Below are positions 17,067 through 26,488 of a DNA stretch of 64,000 nt, one piece after another (within the stretch, counting starts at the first letter, position 1; each line of letters starts with the position of its first letter). Both the position numbers and the translations under genes were made by a program. The DNA is from Pantoea dispersa (GTDB lineage Bacteria > Pseudomonadota > Gammaproteobacteria > Enterobacterales > Enterobacteriaceae), in contig NZ_SCKT01000001.1 in the NCBI RefSeq assembly GCF_014155765.1, positions 248,001 to 312,000 on the forward strand. Reading direction: 5' to 3'. The notes under the pieces are model-generated. The model did not search any database. It saw only the letters and a list, made by a program, of their open reading frames with translations, and was not told where the DNA came from.

Positions 17067-17900
17067 TCACGAAGTACGCAAAGGCGCGCCGTGGCTGAAG
17101 TGCGCCAGCACCCGTTCTACCGCCGGATTGGCCTGAGCCTGAACCGCATAGCAAATGCCGACACGCCGCATCAGCGGCTGACCGGGTAAAGCGCGCCAGG
17201 CCAGGCGATGCCGCGCGGCAACCAGCGGCGCCGGCGCAATGGTGACGCCAAAGCCGGCTTCCGCCAGATCCAGCGCCAGCGCGTAGCTGCCGGCGTTGGC
17301 CGCGGCCGCACCCGCACCGTAAAACGGCAGCAGCCGCTGATGTGACTCATCAGTCGGCACCATCACCCACGGCAGCGGATGCAACTGGTCATGGGTCAGC
17401 GTCTCCAGCTGACTTAGCGCATGACTGGCGGGATACGCCAGCACGTAGTGCTCTTCAAACAGCGGCATAAACAGCTCGTCTTCGCAGCGCAGTCTTTCAC
17501 ACGCCAGCCGGATATCGCCCACGCAACCGGGCTCGACGTTAAGCAGCACCGTGGGAAAATGTTGCCGGATGGCCGTCAGCAGTTGCGCCAGCTGGGCGGG
17601 GGCGACATCCCCTTCGACGCCAATCTTCAGCGGCAGGCAATCCGACGGCTGCCGAAAGCGTGTGACCAGCGCCTGCATATCGCTGAGCATCTTGCGCGCC
17701 TGCGGATAAAGGACACGAGCGTCCTCCGTGACCTCCACGCCGCGCGGCCTGCGGATAAAAAGCGTGGTGGCCAGCTCCTCTTCCATTAGCTTGATCGTGG
17801 CCGAGAGCGCGGGCTGCGTCAGATTGAGTAACTGTGCGGCGCGCGTGATGTTGCGCTCCTCAAACACGCAGATAAAAGCTTTTAGCTGTCGCTTATCCAT
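17067..17900 (-). CDS. LysR family transcriptional regulator
   Basis: A 277-residue regulator, slightly short for the family. The N-terminal winged helix-turn-helix is clear (residues 1-60: LKAFICVFEERNITRAAQLL, then LTQPALSATIKLMEEEL), followed by a periplasmic-binding-protein-like effector domain from about residue 90. It is divergent from the complete SDR gene at 18010 across a 109-bp spacer, the standard LysR arrangement, so that SDR is its likely target. The spacer contains an inverted repeat AATCGC-TGC-GCGATT at 17944-17958. There is no strong ribosome binding site before the ATG. Confidence 0.85.
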   Translation of the reverse strand: MDKRQLKAFICVFEERNITRAAQLLNLTQPALSATIKLMEEELATTLFIRRPRGVEVTEDARVLYPQARKMLSDMQALVTRFRQPSDCLPLKIGVEGDVAPAQLAQLLTAIRQHFPTVLLNVEPGCVGDIRLACERLRCEDELFMPLFEEHYVLAYPASHALSQLETLTHDQLHPLPWVMVPTDESHQRLLPFYGAGAAAANAGSYALALDLAEAGFGVTIAPAPLVAARHRLAWRALPGQPLMRRVGICYAVQAQANPAVERVLAHFSHGAPLRTS

Positions 17901-18009
17901 AGAAAATCATTATATCGGCGAAAGAAATAAACCATTTTTCACCAATCGCTGCGCGATTTAAAGTGCACGCCTCAGCTTCGCCATTAATTTTATCTATGAG
18001 GAAGTCATT

Positions 18010-18744
18010 ATGACGCAGAATGTTAAACCTTTAATCGTCATCACCGGTGCCAGCTCCGGTATCGGTCTTGCCACGGCGAAACTGCTTTCGGCGCGTGGAC
18101 ATGCCCTGCTGCTGCTGGCTCGCCGTATCGATCGTATGACGGCACTGAATCTGCCCAACGCCCTGTGCCGCGCGGTTGATGTGACCGATCGCCACGCATT
18201 TACCACCGCAGTGCATGATGCTGAGCAGCAGTTTGGCCCGGTCGATGCGCTGATTAACAATGCGGGCGTGATGCTGCTCGGCGCGATTGAACAACAGGAT
18301 GCCAGCGAATGGGATAAGATGTTCGACGTCAACGTGAAAGGCCTGCTCAATGGCGTGCAGGCGGTCACCGCAGGCATGATTGACCGTAAAAGTGGCACGA
18401 TCATTAATATCAGCTCAGTGGCCGGACGGAAGACGTTTCCTAATCACGCTGTGTATGTTGGCACTAAATTCGCTGTGCATGGCATGTCAGAGAACCTGCG
18501 CGAAGAGCTGTCGCCGCACAATGTACGCGTGATCGTTATCGCGCCGGGCGCAGTTGAAACCGAGCTGTTGAGTCACACCACCAGCGAAGCAATCAAGGAC
18601 GGTTATCACGCGTGGAAAGCCGAAATGGGCGGCAAGGTGCTCAGCGCAGACGACGTGGCCAGCGCCATCGATTACGCCTATTCGCAGCCGCAGTCGGTTT
18701 GCGTGCGGGAAATCGTGCTGGCGGCCACCCGCCAGGGCGCATAA
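18010..18744 (+). CDS. SDR family NAD(P)-dependent oxidoreductase
   Basis: A complete 244-residue classical short-chain dehydrogenase. The cofactor loop TGASSGIG is at residues 12-19, NNAG at 83-86, the catalytic Ser136 in INISSVAG and Tyr149-x3-Lys153 in VYVGTK. AGGAAG precedes the ATG. It resembles YdfG-type 3-hydroxy acid dehydrogenases and the many uncharacterised SDRs that reduce carbonyls; the substrate is not predictable. It is divergent from a LysR gene and ends 3 bases from the convergent yeiL gene. Confidence 0.88.
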   Translation: MTQNVKPLIVITGASSGIGLATAKLLSARGHALLLLARRIDRMTALNLPNALCRAVDVTDRHAFTTAVHDAEQQFGPVDALINNAGVMLLGAIEQQDASEWDKMFDVNVKGLLNGVQAVTAGMIDRKSGTIINISSVAGRKTFPNHAVYVGTKFAVHGMSENLREELSPHNVRVIVIAPGAVETELLSHTTSEAIKDGYHAWKAEMGGKVLSADDVASAIDYAYSQPQSVCVREIVLAATRQGA

Positions 18745-18747
18745 ACC

Positions 18748-19443
18748 TCAGTGACCCGGCAGCGCTGCGCCGGGCTCCATCTCTTCGGCTAAGGCCATCA
18801 GCGCCGCGCGGTTAGCGATCGCATACCCCCCCTGCTGCTTACGCAGCACCCCTTCTGCGCTGAACTGCGCAAACACATACAGCAGGTGGCGATAAGTCAC
18901 GCCAAGGTACTCCGCTACCTGCGTATGCTTCTCTTTATATACACCATCATGCTGGGTCAGCAAGATAAAGGCCGCCAGCCGGTTAACCAGCGGAAACGCC
19001 TGATTACGCGTTGAGGTGACAATATTGCGGAAATTCTTTTTCACCAGGCCGAGACAGGCGTGGCGCAGGAACTGTGCATCATTTAACAATAGCGTGCGGC
19101 AGGTTTTCACCGGCAGCGCCAGGCACCAGCAGGCTTCAATCGCCTGCACCGCGCGTGAAGCATGCGTTTCATCCAGCACTTCAATCTCGCCAATAAAACA
19201 GGGCGCATTAAAGAAATCCACCAGCGAAATACGGCCATTGGCCAGCGTGACATACAGTTTGGTGCGACCGCGCGCCAGATAAAACATATACGCCGGCAGA
19301 GCCCCCTCGCGCACAATATAGTCCCCGGCAAGAATATGAAATAAATGTGTGTGCGGTATCACATCGGCTGAAAATTTATCGCAATAGCCGGACGCCATTA
19401 TTAACTGCTGCTTCAGCGCGTCATTATTTATTTCTTTCATCAT
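18748..19443 (-). CDS. yeiL: Crp/Fnr-type regulator YeiL
   Basis: A 231-residue transcriptional regulator of the Crp/Fnr superfamily with an N-terminal cyclic-nucleotide-fold sensor and a C-terminal helix-turn-helix ([21 protein letters not shown], about residues 172-192). It matches E. coli YeiL across its length, including the segment [16 protein letters not shown], the core PCFIGEIE and the cysteines that may carry a redox or Fe-S centre. As in E. coli it lies beside rihB and nupX; here it is divergent from rihB, with two palindromes in the 132-bp spacer that could be its operators. Confidence 0.9.
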   Translation of the reverse strand: MMKEINNDALKQQLIMASGYCDKFSADVIPHTHLFHILAGDYIVREGALPAYMFYLARGRTKLYVTLANGRISLVDFFNAPCFIGEIEVLDETHASRAVQAIEACWCLALPVKTCRTLLLNDAQFLRHACLGLVKKNFRNIVTSTRNQAFPLVNRLAAFILLTQHDGVYKEKHTQVAEYLGVTYRHLLYVFAQFSAEGVLRKQQGGYAIANRAALMALAEEMEPGAALPGH

Positions 19444-19454
19444 TCGTTGTCCAC

Positions 19455-19487
19455 TATGAGATTTCTCATACTCTGGCGTGTCACGCC
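19455..19487. promoter_or_regulatory. Two palindromes in the yeiL-rihB spacer
   Basis: TATGAGA-TT-TCTCATA (19455-19470) and GGCGTG-T-CACGCC (19475-19487) are both perfect inverted repeats. The first starts 12 bases upstream of yeiL. They are candidate sites for YeiL autoregulation or for a nucleoside-responsive regulator. Confidence 0.45.
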
Positions 19488-19575
19488 GCTGCTAAGGTGA
19501 AGGCCTCTACCCTACCGCACCGGAAAATTTCTGCAATGAAATTAAGGTGATAATAAAGAAGCTGAGGAGTAAACC

Positions 19576-20508
19576 ATGACAGCACGTAAAATTATTCTGG
19601 ACTGTGATCCCGGTCATGATGATGCCATCGCCATCATGCTGGCCGCGAAACATCCTTCGATAGAACTGCTCGGCATAAGTATCGTGGCGGGCAATCAAAT
19701 TCTGGACAAAACGCTGGTTAATGGCCTGAACGTTTGCCAGACGCTGAATATTGACACGCCAGTTTATGCCGGCATGCCGCAGCCGATTATGCGCCAGCAG
19801 ATCGTCGCCGATAATATTCACGGCGAAACCGGTCTTGACGGCCCGGTGTTCGGCCCGCTGACGCGTAAAGCGGAAACAAAGCACGCGGTGAACTTTATTA
19901 TCGATACGCTGATGAACAGCGACGGGGATATCACGCTGGTGCCGGTCGGCCCGCTCACTAATATTGCGGTAGCGATGCGCATGCAGCCGAAAATCATTCC
20001 TAAAATCCGTGAAATCGTGCTGATGGGCGGCGCTTACGGCACCGGTAATTTTACCCCGTCGGCGGAGTTCAATATTTTTGCCGACCCGGAAGCCGCGCGC
20101 GTGGTATTTACCGCCGGCGCCCCGCTGGTGATGATGGGCCTCGACTTAACGCACCAGACGGTGTGCACGCCGGACATTATAACCCGCATGGAAAAGGCCG
20201 GCGGCCCGGCCGGAAAGCTGTTCAGCGATATGATGAATTTTACGCTGAAAACCCAGCACGACAATTACGGTCTGGCAGGCGGCCCGGTGCATGACGCCAC
20301 CTGTGTCGCCTATCTGATCAATCCGGACGCCTTCAACGTTCAGCCGATGTTTGTCGAAATCGATGTCAACAGCGGTCCCTGCTATGGCCGCACGGTGTGT
20401 GATGCGCTGGGCGTGCTGGGGAAACCGGCAAACACCAAAGTGGGCATCACGCTGGATACCGCCTGGTTCTGGGATTTAGTCGAAGACTGCGTGCGCAGGT
20501 ACCGCTAA
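19576..20508 (+). CDS. rihB: Ribonucleoside hydrolase RihB
   Basis: A 310-residue pyrimidine-preferring ribonucleoside hydrolase that splits cytidine and uridine to base plus ribose. The family hallmark DCDPGHDDA at residues 9-17 supplies the Ca2+-binding aspartates, with further ligands in the [24 protein letters not shown] region. Length and sequence agree with E. coli RihB (313 residues). GAGGAG precedes the ATG. The nucleoside transporter nupX follows after 80 bases, so import and cleavage are linked in an operon, next to the regulator yeiL. Confidence 0.95.
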   Translation: MTARKIILDCDPGHDDAIAIMLAAKHPSIELLGISIVAGNQILDKTLVNGLNVCQTLNIDTPVYAGMPQPIMRQQIVADNIHGETGLDGPVFGPLTRKAETKHAVNFIIDTLMNSDGDITLVPVGPLTNIAVAMRMQPKIIPKIREIVLMGGAYGTGNFTPSAEFNIFADPEAARVVFTAGAPLVMMGLDLTHQTVCTPDIITRMEKAGGPAGKLFSDMMNFTLKTQHDNYGLAGGPVHDATCVAYLINPDAFNVQPMFVEIDVNSGPCYGRTVCDALGVLGKPANTKVGITLDTAWFWDLVEDCVRRYR

Positions 20509-20588
20509 TCATTTAACCCCACAATATGGGCAGAAAGTGGTCGCCCATACCGCTATGCAACCTCACCAGGCTGATATCAGGAAATATC

Positions 20589-21842
20589 ATGATGGATATA
20601 ATGAGAAGTGTTCTGGGTATGGTGGTATTACTGGCGATCGCGTTTCTGCTGTCAGTAAATAAAAAGCACATCAGTCTGCGCACCACCGGTGCCGCGTTAC
20701 TGATTCAGATTGCCCTCGGCGGCGCGATCCTTTATTTGCCGCCGGGCAAATGGCTGGCGGAAAAAGTCGCCAGCGGCGTGCATCAGGCGCTGGCTTACAG
20801 TGATGCGGGCAGCGCGTTTCTATTTGGCGCGCTGGCCGGACCGCAAATGGACAAGGTGTTTAACGGCGCCGGCTTTGTGTTTGCTTTTCACGTTCTGCCG
20901 GCCATCATCTTTATCACCGCGCTGGTTAGCGTGCTCTACTATATTGGCGTGATGGGCGCCATCATTCGCCTGTTGGGCGGCATCTTTCAGCGCGCGCTCA
21001 ATATCAGTAAGATCGAATCCTTCGTGGCGGTCACCACCATTTTCCTCGGCCAGAATGAGATCCCGGCCATCGTCAAACCCTTCGTCAACCGTCTCAATCG
21101 CAACGAACTGTTCACCGCCATCTGCAGCGGCATGGCTTCAATAGCCGGTTCCACTATGCTCGGCTATGCCGGGCTGGGGGTACCGATTGAATATCTGCTG
21201 GCCGCCTCGCTGATGGCCATTCCTGGCGGCATTCTGTTCGCCCGGCTGCTCAGTCCGGCAACGGAAGCATCGCAGGTGACTTTTACCAACCTGTCGTTTA
21301 GCGACACGCCGGCACGCAGCCTGATTGAAGCCGCCGCCAGCGGAGCGATTACCGGGATGAAAATAGCCGCCGGTCTGGCGACGGTGGTGATGGCGTTTGT
21401 CGGTATCATCGCGATGCTCAACGGCATACTTGGCGGCATCGGCGGCTGGTTTGGTCACGGCGACATCAGCCTGCAGGGAATACTCGGCTTCGCGCTGGCC
21501 CCGCTGGCGTGGCTGATGGGCGTGGCGTGGCACGATGCGGCGCTGGCGGGCAGCCTGATAGGTCAGAAACTGGTGGTGAACGAGTTTGTCGCCTACATCA
21601 GCTTTTCACCTTATCTGCATCAGGCGGGCGCGCTCGACGGCAAAACCATCGCCATCGTCTCGTTCGCCCTGTGCGGCTTTGCTAACTTTGGTTCGATTGG
21701 CGTGGTGGTCGGCGCCTTTTCTGCCGTCGCACCGGAGCGCACCCCGGAAATCGCGCGGCTGGGCCTGCGCGCGCTGATCGCCGCAACGCTCTCCAATCTG
21801 ATGAGCGCCACCATCGCCGGCTTCTTCATCGGCCTTGGCTAA
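20589..21842 (+). CDS. nupX: Nucleoside:cation symporter NupX (CNT family)
   Basis: A 417-residue concentrative nucleoside transporter in the inner membrane. The family motifs GQNEIPAIVKPF, AICSGMASIAGSTMLGYA and the C-terminal FALCGFANFGSIG are intact, and the N-terminus (DIMRSVLGMVVLLAIAFLLSVNKK) matches E. coli NupX. The frame is open further upstream to 20526, but AGGA sits 6 bases before the ATG at 20589, and homology starts here; the next ATG at 20592 is equally possible. It supplies nucleosides to RihB. A hairpin with a TTTT tail follows. Confidence 0.95.
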   Translation: MMDIMRSVLGMVVLLAIAFLLSVNKKHISLRTTGAALLIQIALGGAILYLPPGKWLAEKVASGVHQALAYSDAGSAFLFGALAGPQMDKVFNGAGFVFAFHVLPAIIFITALVSVLYYIGVMGAIIRLLGGIFQRALNISKIESFVAVTTIFLGQNEIPAIVKPFVNRLNRNELFTAICSGMASIAGSTMLGYAGLGVPIEYLLAASLMAIPGGILFARLLSPATEASQVTFTNLSFSDTPARSLIEAAASGAITGMKIAAGLATVVMAFVGIIAMLNGILGGIGGWFGHGDISLQGILGFALAPLAWLMGVAWHDAALAGSLIGQKLVVNEFVAYISFSPYLHQAGALDGKTIAIVSFALCGFANFGSIGVVVGAFSAVAPERTPEIARLGLRALIAATLSNLMSATIAGFFIGLG

Positions 21843-21850
21843 CGCGCGAA

Positions 21851-21887
21851 CCGGGCATTACGCCTCTGTGCGTCCCTGCCCGGTTTT
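21851..21887 (+). terminator. nupX terminator overlapping deoR-family 3' end
   Basis: CCGGGCA (21851-21857) pairs with TGCCCGG (21877-21883) and is followed by TTTT. The stem lies partly inside the 3' end of the convergent regulator gene. Confidence 0.6.
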
Positions 21888-22721
21888 CATCGGTGCCACC
21901 ACCACATTCACCCCCAACTCCTGCAGGCGACGCAGCACCGGCACCGGCGTGCCCTGATTAACGATCACCACATCAAACTCGCTCAGGTGAGCAAAGCGAT
22001 GCAGCGCGCGCCGCTCAAACTTGGTGTTATCCATCATCAGGATGCGCTTCTGCGCCGCCTCGAACATCGCGCGCTTGGTTTCCACCGTCTCGGCCGACTG
22101 GTGAAACACCGCATCATCAATAATCGCCGACATGCTGACAAAAAACACATCGGCGCGCAGGCTGGCGATTTCGTCTCGCGTCATGCGCCCCATAAAGGCG
22201 TTACACCAGTGATGAAACTGGCCGCCGAGCCCCATCAGAGTGATATCGCGACCGTTGCGTAATTCATTCATTAACGTCAGCGAATTGGTGATCACCGTGA
22301 GCGGCGCTTTGGCCGGCAGCAGCCGCGCCATCTGCAGCACGGTGGTGGAATCATCCAGAAACAGCGCCTGGCCGGGTTCAAGGTAGCCAGCGGCCACTTC
22401 GGCAATCGCCTGTTTCTCTTCCAGCTGGCGCGTGGCACGGTAGAGATCGCTGGATTCCACCAGGCTGGTTGGTGTGGCAGAGACCACGCCGCGTGATTTA
22501 TGCAGCAGCCCGCGCTCGACCATCTCATCAATATCACGATGGGCGGTCATCAGGCTGATCCCGAAGCGCTCAGTAATATCTTCGATACGCACCGCGCCTT
22601 CGGCCATCACGGCTTCGGCTATGAGCTGGCGTCGTGCCAGCTGACGCGCCTGACGGCTGTCGCCCGGTAAGGTTTCATTCAGGAAGTGACCAGCGGAGGT
22701 CTCTTGCGGGTTATGCGCCAT
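21858..22721 (-). CDS. DeoR family transcriptional regulator (polyol ABC operon)
   Basis: A 287-residue DeoR/GlpR-type repressor. After a 25-residue unusual N-terminal extension comes the helix-turn-helix (RRQLIAEAVMAEGAVRIEDITERFGISLMT region), then the sugar-phosphate sensor domain with LDDSTTVLQMARLL and the conserved D-x-T-K-F near the C-terminus. It is the last gene after the substrate-binding, permease and ATPase genes, 128 bases downstream of the binding protein, so it probably senses a phosphorylated intermediate of the imported polyol. Classical ery loci use EryD instead; this locus has both. Confidence 0.85.
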   Translation of the reverse strand: MAHNPQETSAGHFLNETLPGDSRQARQLARRQLIAEAVMAEGAVRIEDITERFGISLMTAHRDIDEMVERGLLHKSRGVVSATPTSLVESSDLYRATRQLEEKQAIAEVAAGYLEPGQALFLDDSTTVLQMARLLPAKAPLTVITNSLTLMNELRNGRDITLMGLGGQFHHWCNAFMGRMTRDEIASLRADVFFVSMSAIIDDAVFHQSAETVETKRAMFEAAQKRILMMDNTKFERRALHRFAHLSEFDVVIVNQGTPVPVLRRLQELGVNVVVAPMKTGQGRTEA

Positions 22722-22811
22722 GTTTCGTCCGGAAAGTGAAGCGGAAATGCAGTTTCGGCTTTGATTACAGCGCGTAAACGTTTCTTTTGCAAATCAGGCG
22801 CGCAGCAGGCA

Positions 22812-22841
22812 ACCGATGACGGCCAGAATGCCGCCATCGGT
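22812..22841 (-). terminator. Hairpin between binding-protein gene and deoR-family gene
   Basis: ACCGATG (22812-22818) pairs with CATCGGT (22835-22841), with an additional inner GGC/GCC pairing. It starts 8 bases after the binding-protein stop codon. There is no T-run, so it may stabilise the upstream transporter mRNA or attenuate read-through into the regulator. Confidence 0.45.
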
Positions 22842-22849
22842 GATCTGAC

Positions 22850-23797
22850 TTACTGCTTCAGGACAAACGGCGAAACGAAATCACCGGCGTTGTCTTTGGT
22901 GATCAGGATACAGTCAAACAGCTGCTTCTCCTGTGCTACCCCGGTTTTGCCGGTTTTGAGGAAAGTGTCCGCCTGCTCTACCGCCTTCTGCGCAAACTGC
23001 GCTACCGGCTGCATCACGGTATAGGCCAGCGTACCGGCTTTAACCGCGTCGACCGCATCCGGTGAACCGTCAAACCCACCCACTTTCACCTGACTGAGTT
23101 TGCCGGCTTCCTTCAGGGCGGCGATAGCACCCAGCGCCATCTCATCGTTACCGCTGATCACCCCTTTGATGTTCGGATTAGCCTGCAGCAGCGACTGCAT
23201 TTTGTTAAAGCCCTGGGTGCGATCCCAGTTCGCCACTTCCTGGCCGACTTTCTTCAGCGTCGGGTACTGAGACAGCACGGTATCGAAACCGTTGGCGCGC
23301 GTGGCGGCGTTGTTATCCGACGGCGGTCCCACCAGCTCGACATAGCTGGCACTGCCACCCACCTGCTTCACCCACTCCATCGCGCCTACTGCCGCGCCCT
23401 GCGCGTTATTCGACACCAGCTGCGCTTTAGCCAGCCCGCTCTGGTTCAGTTCGGCATTGATCACGAACACCGGAATATTGGCGGCAATGGCTTTCTTCAC
23501 CGAGCCAATCGAGCCGTCGGCGTTAGCCGGATCGAGAATGATCGCCTTCGATTTATTGGTGATCGCCGTATCAATCAGCTGGCTTTCGGTGTTGGTATCC
23601 CCTTTGTGCGCGCTGACTTTGGCACTGTAGCCCAGCTTCTCCGCCGCCTTCTGCGCGACCTGGCCCTCAGTCAGCCAGTAAGGGTTGGAGGGATCGTTGA
23701 CGATGATGGTCATCAGGCCGTTGTTGGCCCAGCTGGGTAAGGCAAAGGTGGAGATGGCCATCGCGGCGGCGGCGATAAACAGACGTTTAGTGAACAT
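22850..23797 (-). CDS. eryG: Sugar/polyol ABC transporter periplasmic binding protein (EryG-like)
   Basis: A 315-residue periplasmic binding protein of the ribose/autoinducer-2 (type 1) cluster. It starts with a signal peptide (residues 1-24, cleavage after WAN or SWA). Typical features are the opening INDPSNPYWLTEGQVAQ-like segment, ILDPANADG in the first hinge-proximal lobe and VISGNDEMALGAIAALKEAG in the second. It delivers substrate to the permease and ATPase genes upstream in the same operon. Because the divergent operon encodes eryABCD-type enzymes, erythritol or another tetritol is the likely ligand; this is inferred from context. Confidence 0.8.
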   Translation of the reverse strand: MFTKRLFIAAAAMAISTFALPSWANNGLMTIIVNDPSNPYWLTEGQVAQKAAEKLGYSAKVSAHKGDTNTESQLIDTAITNKSKAIILDPANADGSIGSVKKAIAANIPVFVINAELNQSGLAKAQLVSNNAQGAAVGAMEWVKQVGGSASYVELVGPPSDNNAATRANGFDTVLSQYPTLKKVGQEVANWDRTQGFNKMQSLLQANPNIKGVISGNDEMALGAIAALKEAGKLSQVKVGGFDGSPDAVDAVKAGTLAYTVMQPVAQFAQKAVEQADTFLKTGKTGVAQEKQLFDCILITKDNAGDFVSPFVLKQ

Positions 23798-23871
23798 AGG
23801 TGCTCCGTTATTATTAGGGTACAGGTTTGTTTTACGGTTACTCGCGCGCCAGCCGGCCAGCGCGCACAGGG

Positions 23872-24927
23872 TTAGCGACCGCGCCGGCCGTATTGCAGGG
23901 TGTTGAGCAATACCGCCAGTACAATCACGGCGCCAGTGAACACCGTCTGCCAGTAGGCAGAAACGCCGATAATCACTAAGCCATCAGAGAGAAAGCCAAT
24001 CACGAACGCGCCCAGTAGCGTGCCGCGCACGTTACCGCGTCCTCCGGTCAGCGCCGCACCGCCAATCACCACCGCAGCAATGGCGGTCAGCTCGTAGGTG
24101 GTGCCCGCGGTCGGACCGGCGGAGGTCAGCTGCGAAGAGAGCACCAGTCCGGCCATCGCCGCACAGATACCCGACAGCACGTAGACGCTGATTTTGATGC
24201 GTTTTACCGGCACGCCGGAGAGATCGGCGGCGCGCTCGTTACCGCCCGAGGCATACAGCCAGCGGCCAAACGCCGAGCGACTCAGCATGAAGCCGCAGGC
24301 CAGTGCCACTGCGCCGAGCACCAGCACGCCGACCGGGATGTTGAACAGGCGGTTAAAACCGAGCCAGTCGAAACCGGTATTGCCCAGCGCTTCGCTGCCG
24401 GAGAGTTTATTGTAGGTCAGACCGTTAGTTATCAGTAGCGCGATACCGCGCGCCACATACATGGTGCCGAGCGTGGCGACAAACGCCGGGACGCGAAAAA
24501 TCGCAATCAGCACGCCGTTGACCAGCCCTACCAGTGCACCCAGCACCAGCGTCAGAATTGCCACTGCCCACACCGGCAGATAGAGCACCACGCCCAGCGC
24601 TTCAAGGTTGATGCCCTGCATCATAAAGCCGGCCATCACCCCAGCCAGTCCCAGCGTCGAGCCGACTGACAAATCAATCCCGCCGTTGAGGATCACCAGC
24701 AGCATGCCGATCGCCGGCAAACCGAAGATGGCCACATGCGATGCCATGGTGAGGAAGTTCGCGCCGGTAAAGTAGTTGGGCGATAGCAGGGAGAAAGTGG
24801 CGATAATCACCAGCAGCGCGATAAAGGCACGCCCTTCCAGCAGCAGCCGCGCCAGGTTGAGGCGCTTGCCGCTGGCCGGTTTCGCCACCCGCGGTGCGCT
24901 ATCCAGCGTTTGGGTTCTGTCAGTCAT
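23872..24927 (-). CDS. eryF: Ribose-type ABC transporter permease (EryF-like)
   Basis: A roughly 351-residue inner-membrane permease of the RbsC/AraH family, with about ten hydrophobic segments and the signatures NGGIDLSVGSTLGLAG (about residues 85-100) and GGAALTGGRGNVRGTLLGA near residue 275. An ATG at 24948 overlaps the region of the upstream stop codon, but the one at 24927 has GGAG eight bases before it and is preferred. It forms the membrane channel for the two-domain ATPase and the binding protein of this operon. Confidence 0.82.
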   Translation of the reverse strand: MTDRTQTLDSAPRVAKPASGKRLNLARLLLEGRAFIALLVIIATFSLLSPNYFTGANFLTMASHVAIFGLPAIGMLLVILNGGIDLSVGSTLGLAGVMAGFMMQGINLEALGVVLYLPVWAVAILTLVLGALVGLVNGVLIAIFRVPAFVATLGTMYVARGIALLITNGLTYNKLSGSEALGNTGFDWLGFNRLFNIPVGVLVLGAVALACGFMLSRSAFGRWLYASGGNERAADLSGVPVKRIKISVYVLSGICAAMAGLVLSSQLTSAGPTAGTTYELTAIAAVVIGGAALTGGRGNVRGTLLGAFVIGFLSDGLVIIGVSAYWQTVFTGAVIVLAVLLNTLQYGRRGR

Positions 24928-24949
24928 ACCGTTTGCTCCGTTTTTCATG

Positions 24950-26488
24950 TCATGCCACCAGAGACTCGCCCGAAGCGGCCATAATGCGTTCTTTGCTCAC
25001 GCTGGCGTCGAAGATGGCCGAGATGCGCCCTTTGCTCATCACCACGATGCGGTGCGCGATACTCAGGCACTCGCCCACTTCTGAGGTGGTGTAAACCACC
25101 GCCAGCCCTTTGCTGGCATTCTCCGCCAGCAGACGAAACACTTCGGCTTTGGCACCGATATCGATGCCACGGCTCGGTTCATCCAGCAGAATCACTTTGG
25201 GTCGGGTGGCGAGCATTTTGCCGATCACCACCTTTTGCTGATTGCCGCCGGACAGGGAACCGATAGCCGCCTCACCGCCGGCAGTCTTGACCGTCACGTT
25301 ACGAATGCTGTCACTAATCAGCTGTTTCTCCCGTCGCGTTGACAGCACCAGTCCGCGCACAAACTCGCTGATGCTGGCCAGCGACAGGTTCTCGCCCACC
25401 GTCATGGTCTGCACCAGCCCGTCGCGCTGACGATCCTCCGGAACCAGCGCCAGGCCCATTTTGATGCGTTGCGACAGCGACAGCGCGGAGATCTCGGTAT
25501 CCTGCAGCAGGATGTGCCCGCTGCTCTGCTTCAGCCGTCCGGCGAGACACTCCAGCAGCTCGGTGCGCCCCGCGCCCATCAGGCCATAAATGCAGACAAT
25601 CTCACCTGCCTGCACCGTCAGCGACAGCTGATCCACCAGCCGGATGCCGGTTTTGCTTTTCACGGTTAACGCCTGCACCGTCAGCGCGTCACCGCCGAAG
25701 GCATAGCCGCCGGGCGGTGAACCGAGGTCGAAGTGCTCTCCCACCATGTTGCGCACGATCCATTCGAGGTCGATCTCGTCGCGCCGGGCATAAGCGGTCA
25801 TCACGCCGTCACGCAGCACCACAGCGCGATCGGTGATCTCCAGTGCTTCCTCCAGATGGTGTGAGATATACACAATCGCCACGCCCTGACTGGTCAGATC
25901 GCGGATGACCTGGAACAGCACCGCCACTTCCGCCGCGCTGAGCGCCGAGGTCGGTTCATCCATGATCAGGATTTGTGAATTCACCGACAGCGCGCGGGCG
26001 ATTTCCACAATCTGCTGCTGCCCGAGACGCAGGTTCTCCACCGGCGTCAGCGGATCAATATCCTCCTCCAGCGCCGCCATCAGATGGCGGGTCAGCCGCG
26101 CCTCTTCGGCGTAATCCACCCCGCCGGGCCGCATGATTTCCCGCCCCATAAAAATGTTGTCGCGCACGTTCATGTTGGGCGCGAGATTCAGCTCCTGATG
26201 AATAATCGAGATACCACAGTCGCGCGCCTCGGTGGCCGAACGGAACACCTTTGCTTCGCCGTTTAACAGAATTTCCCCGGATGTTGGCGTAATCACGCCA
26301 GAAAGAATTTTCATCAGCGTCGATTTACCGGCGCCGTTTTCACCAAACAGCGTGGTAACTTCGCCGCGGCGGATTTCAAAATTGACGCCTTTCAGCGCAT
26401 GGGTGGAGCCATATACTTTGCTGACGTTGCGCGCCTGCAGAATCACTTCTCCTTTCAGCAGCGCCGGATTGACGTTGAACGGTTTCAT
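24950..26488 (-). CDS. eryE: Two-domain sugar ABC transporter ATPase (EryE-like)
   Basis: A 512-residue RbsA/MglA-type ATPase. The first nucleotide-binding domain has FGENGAGKSTLMKIL (Walker A) and ILIMDEPTSAL (Walker B); the second, as in other members, has the degenerate GLMGAGRTELLECL with LSGGNQQKVVIGKML and ILLDEPSRGIDIGAK. The start codon overlaps the DUF2291 stop codon by 4 bases (ATGA), implying translational coupling. It energises uptake through the permease encoded next. Assignment to erythritol rests on the divergent eryABCD genes. Confidence 0.85.
   Translation of the reverse strand: MKPFNVNPALLKGEVILQARNVSKVYGSTHALKGVNFEIRRGEVTTLFGENGAGKSTLMKILSGVITPTSGEILLNGEAKVFRSATEARDCGISIIHQELNLAPNMNVRDNIFMGREIMRPGGVDYAEEARLTRHLMAALEEDIDPLTPVENLRLGQQQIVEIARALSVNSQILIMDEPTSALSAAEVAVLFQVIRDLTSQGVAIVYISHHLEEALEITDRAVVLRDGVMTAYARRDEIDLEWIVRNMVGEHFDLGSPPGGYAFGGDALTVQALTVKSKTGIRLVDQLSLTVQAGEIVCIYGLMGAGRTELLECLAGRLKQSSGHILLQDTEISALSLSQRIKMGLALVPEDRQRDGLVQTMTVGENLSLASISEFVRGLVLSTRREKQLISDSIRNVTVKTAGGEAAIGSLSGGNQQKVVIGKMLATRPKVILLDEPSRGIDIGAKAEVFRLLAENASKGLAVVYTTSEVGECLSIAHRIVVMSKGRISAIFDASVSKERIMAASGESLVA

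Noticed and set aside
22776-22783. AAACGTTT palindrome upstream of the DeoR gene as a PurR/LacI-type site
   Set aside because: Extended matching to the PurR consensus fails at three fixed positions.
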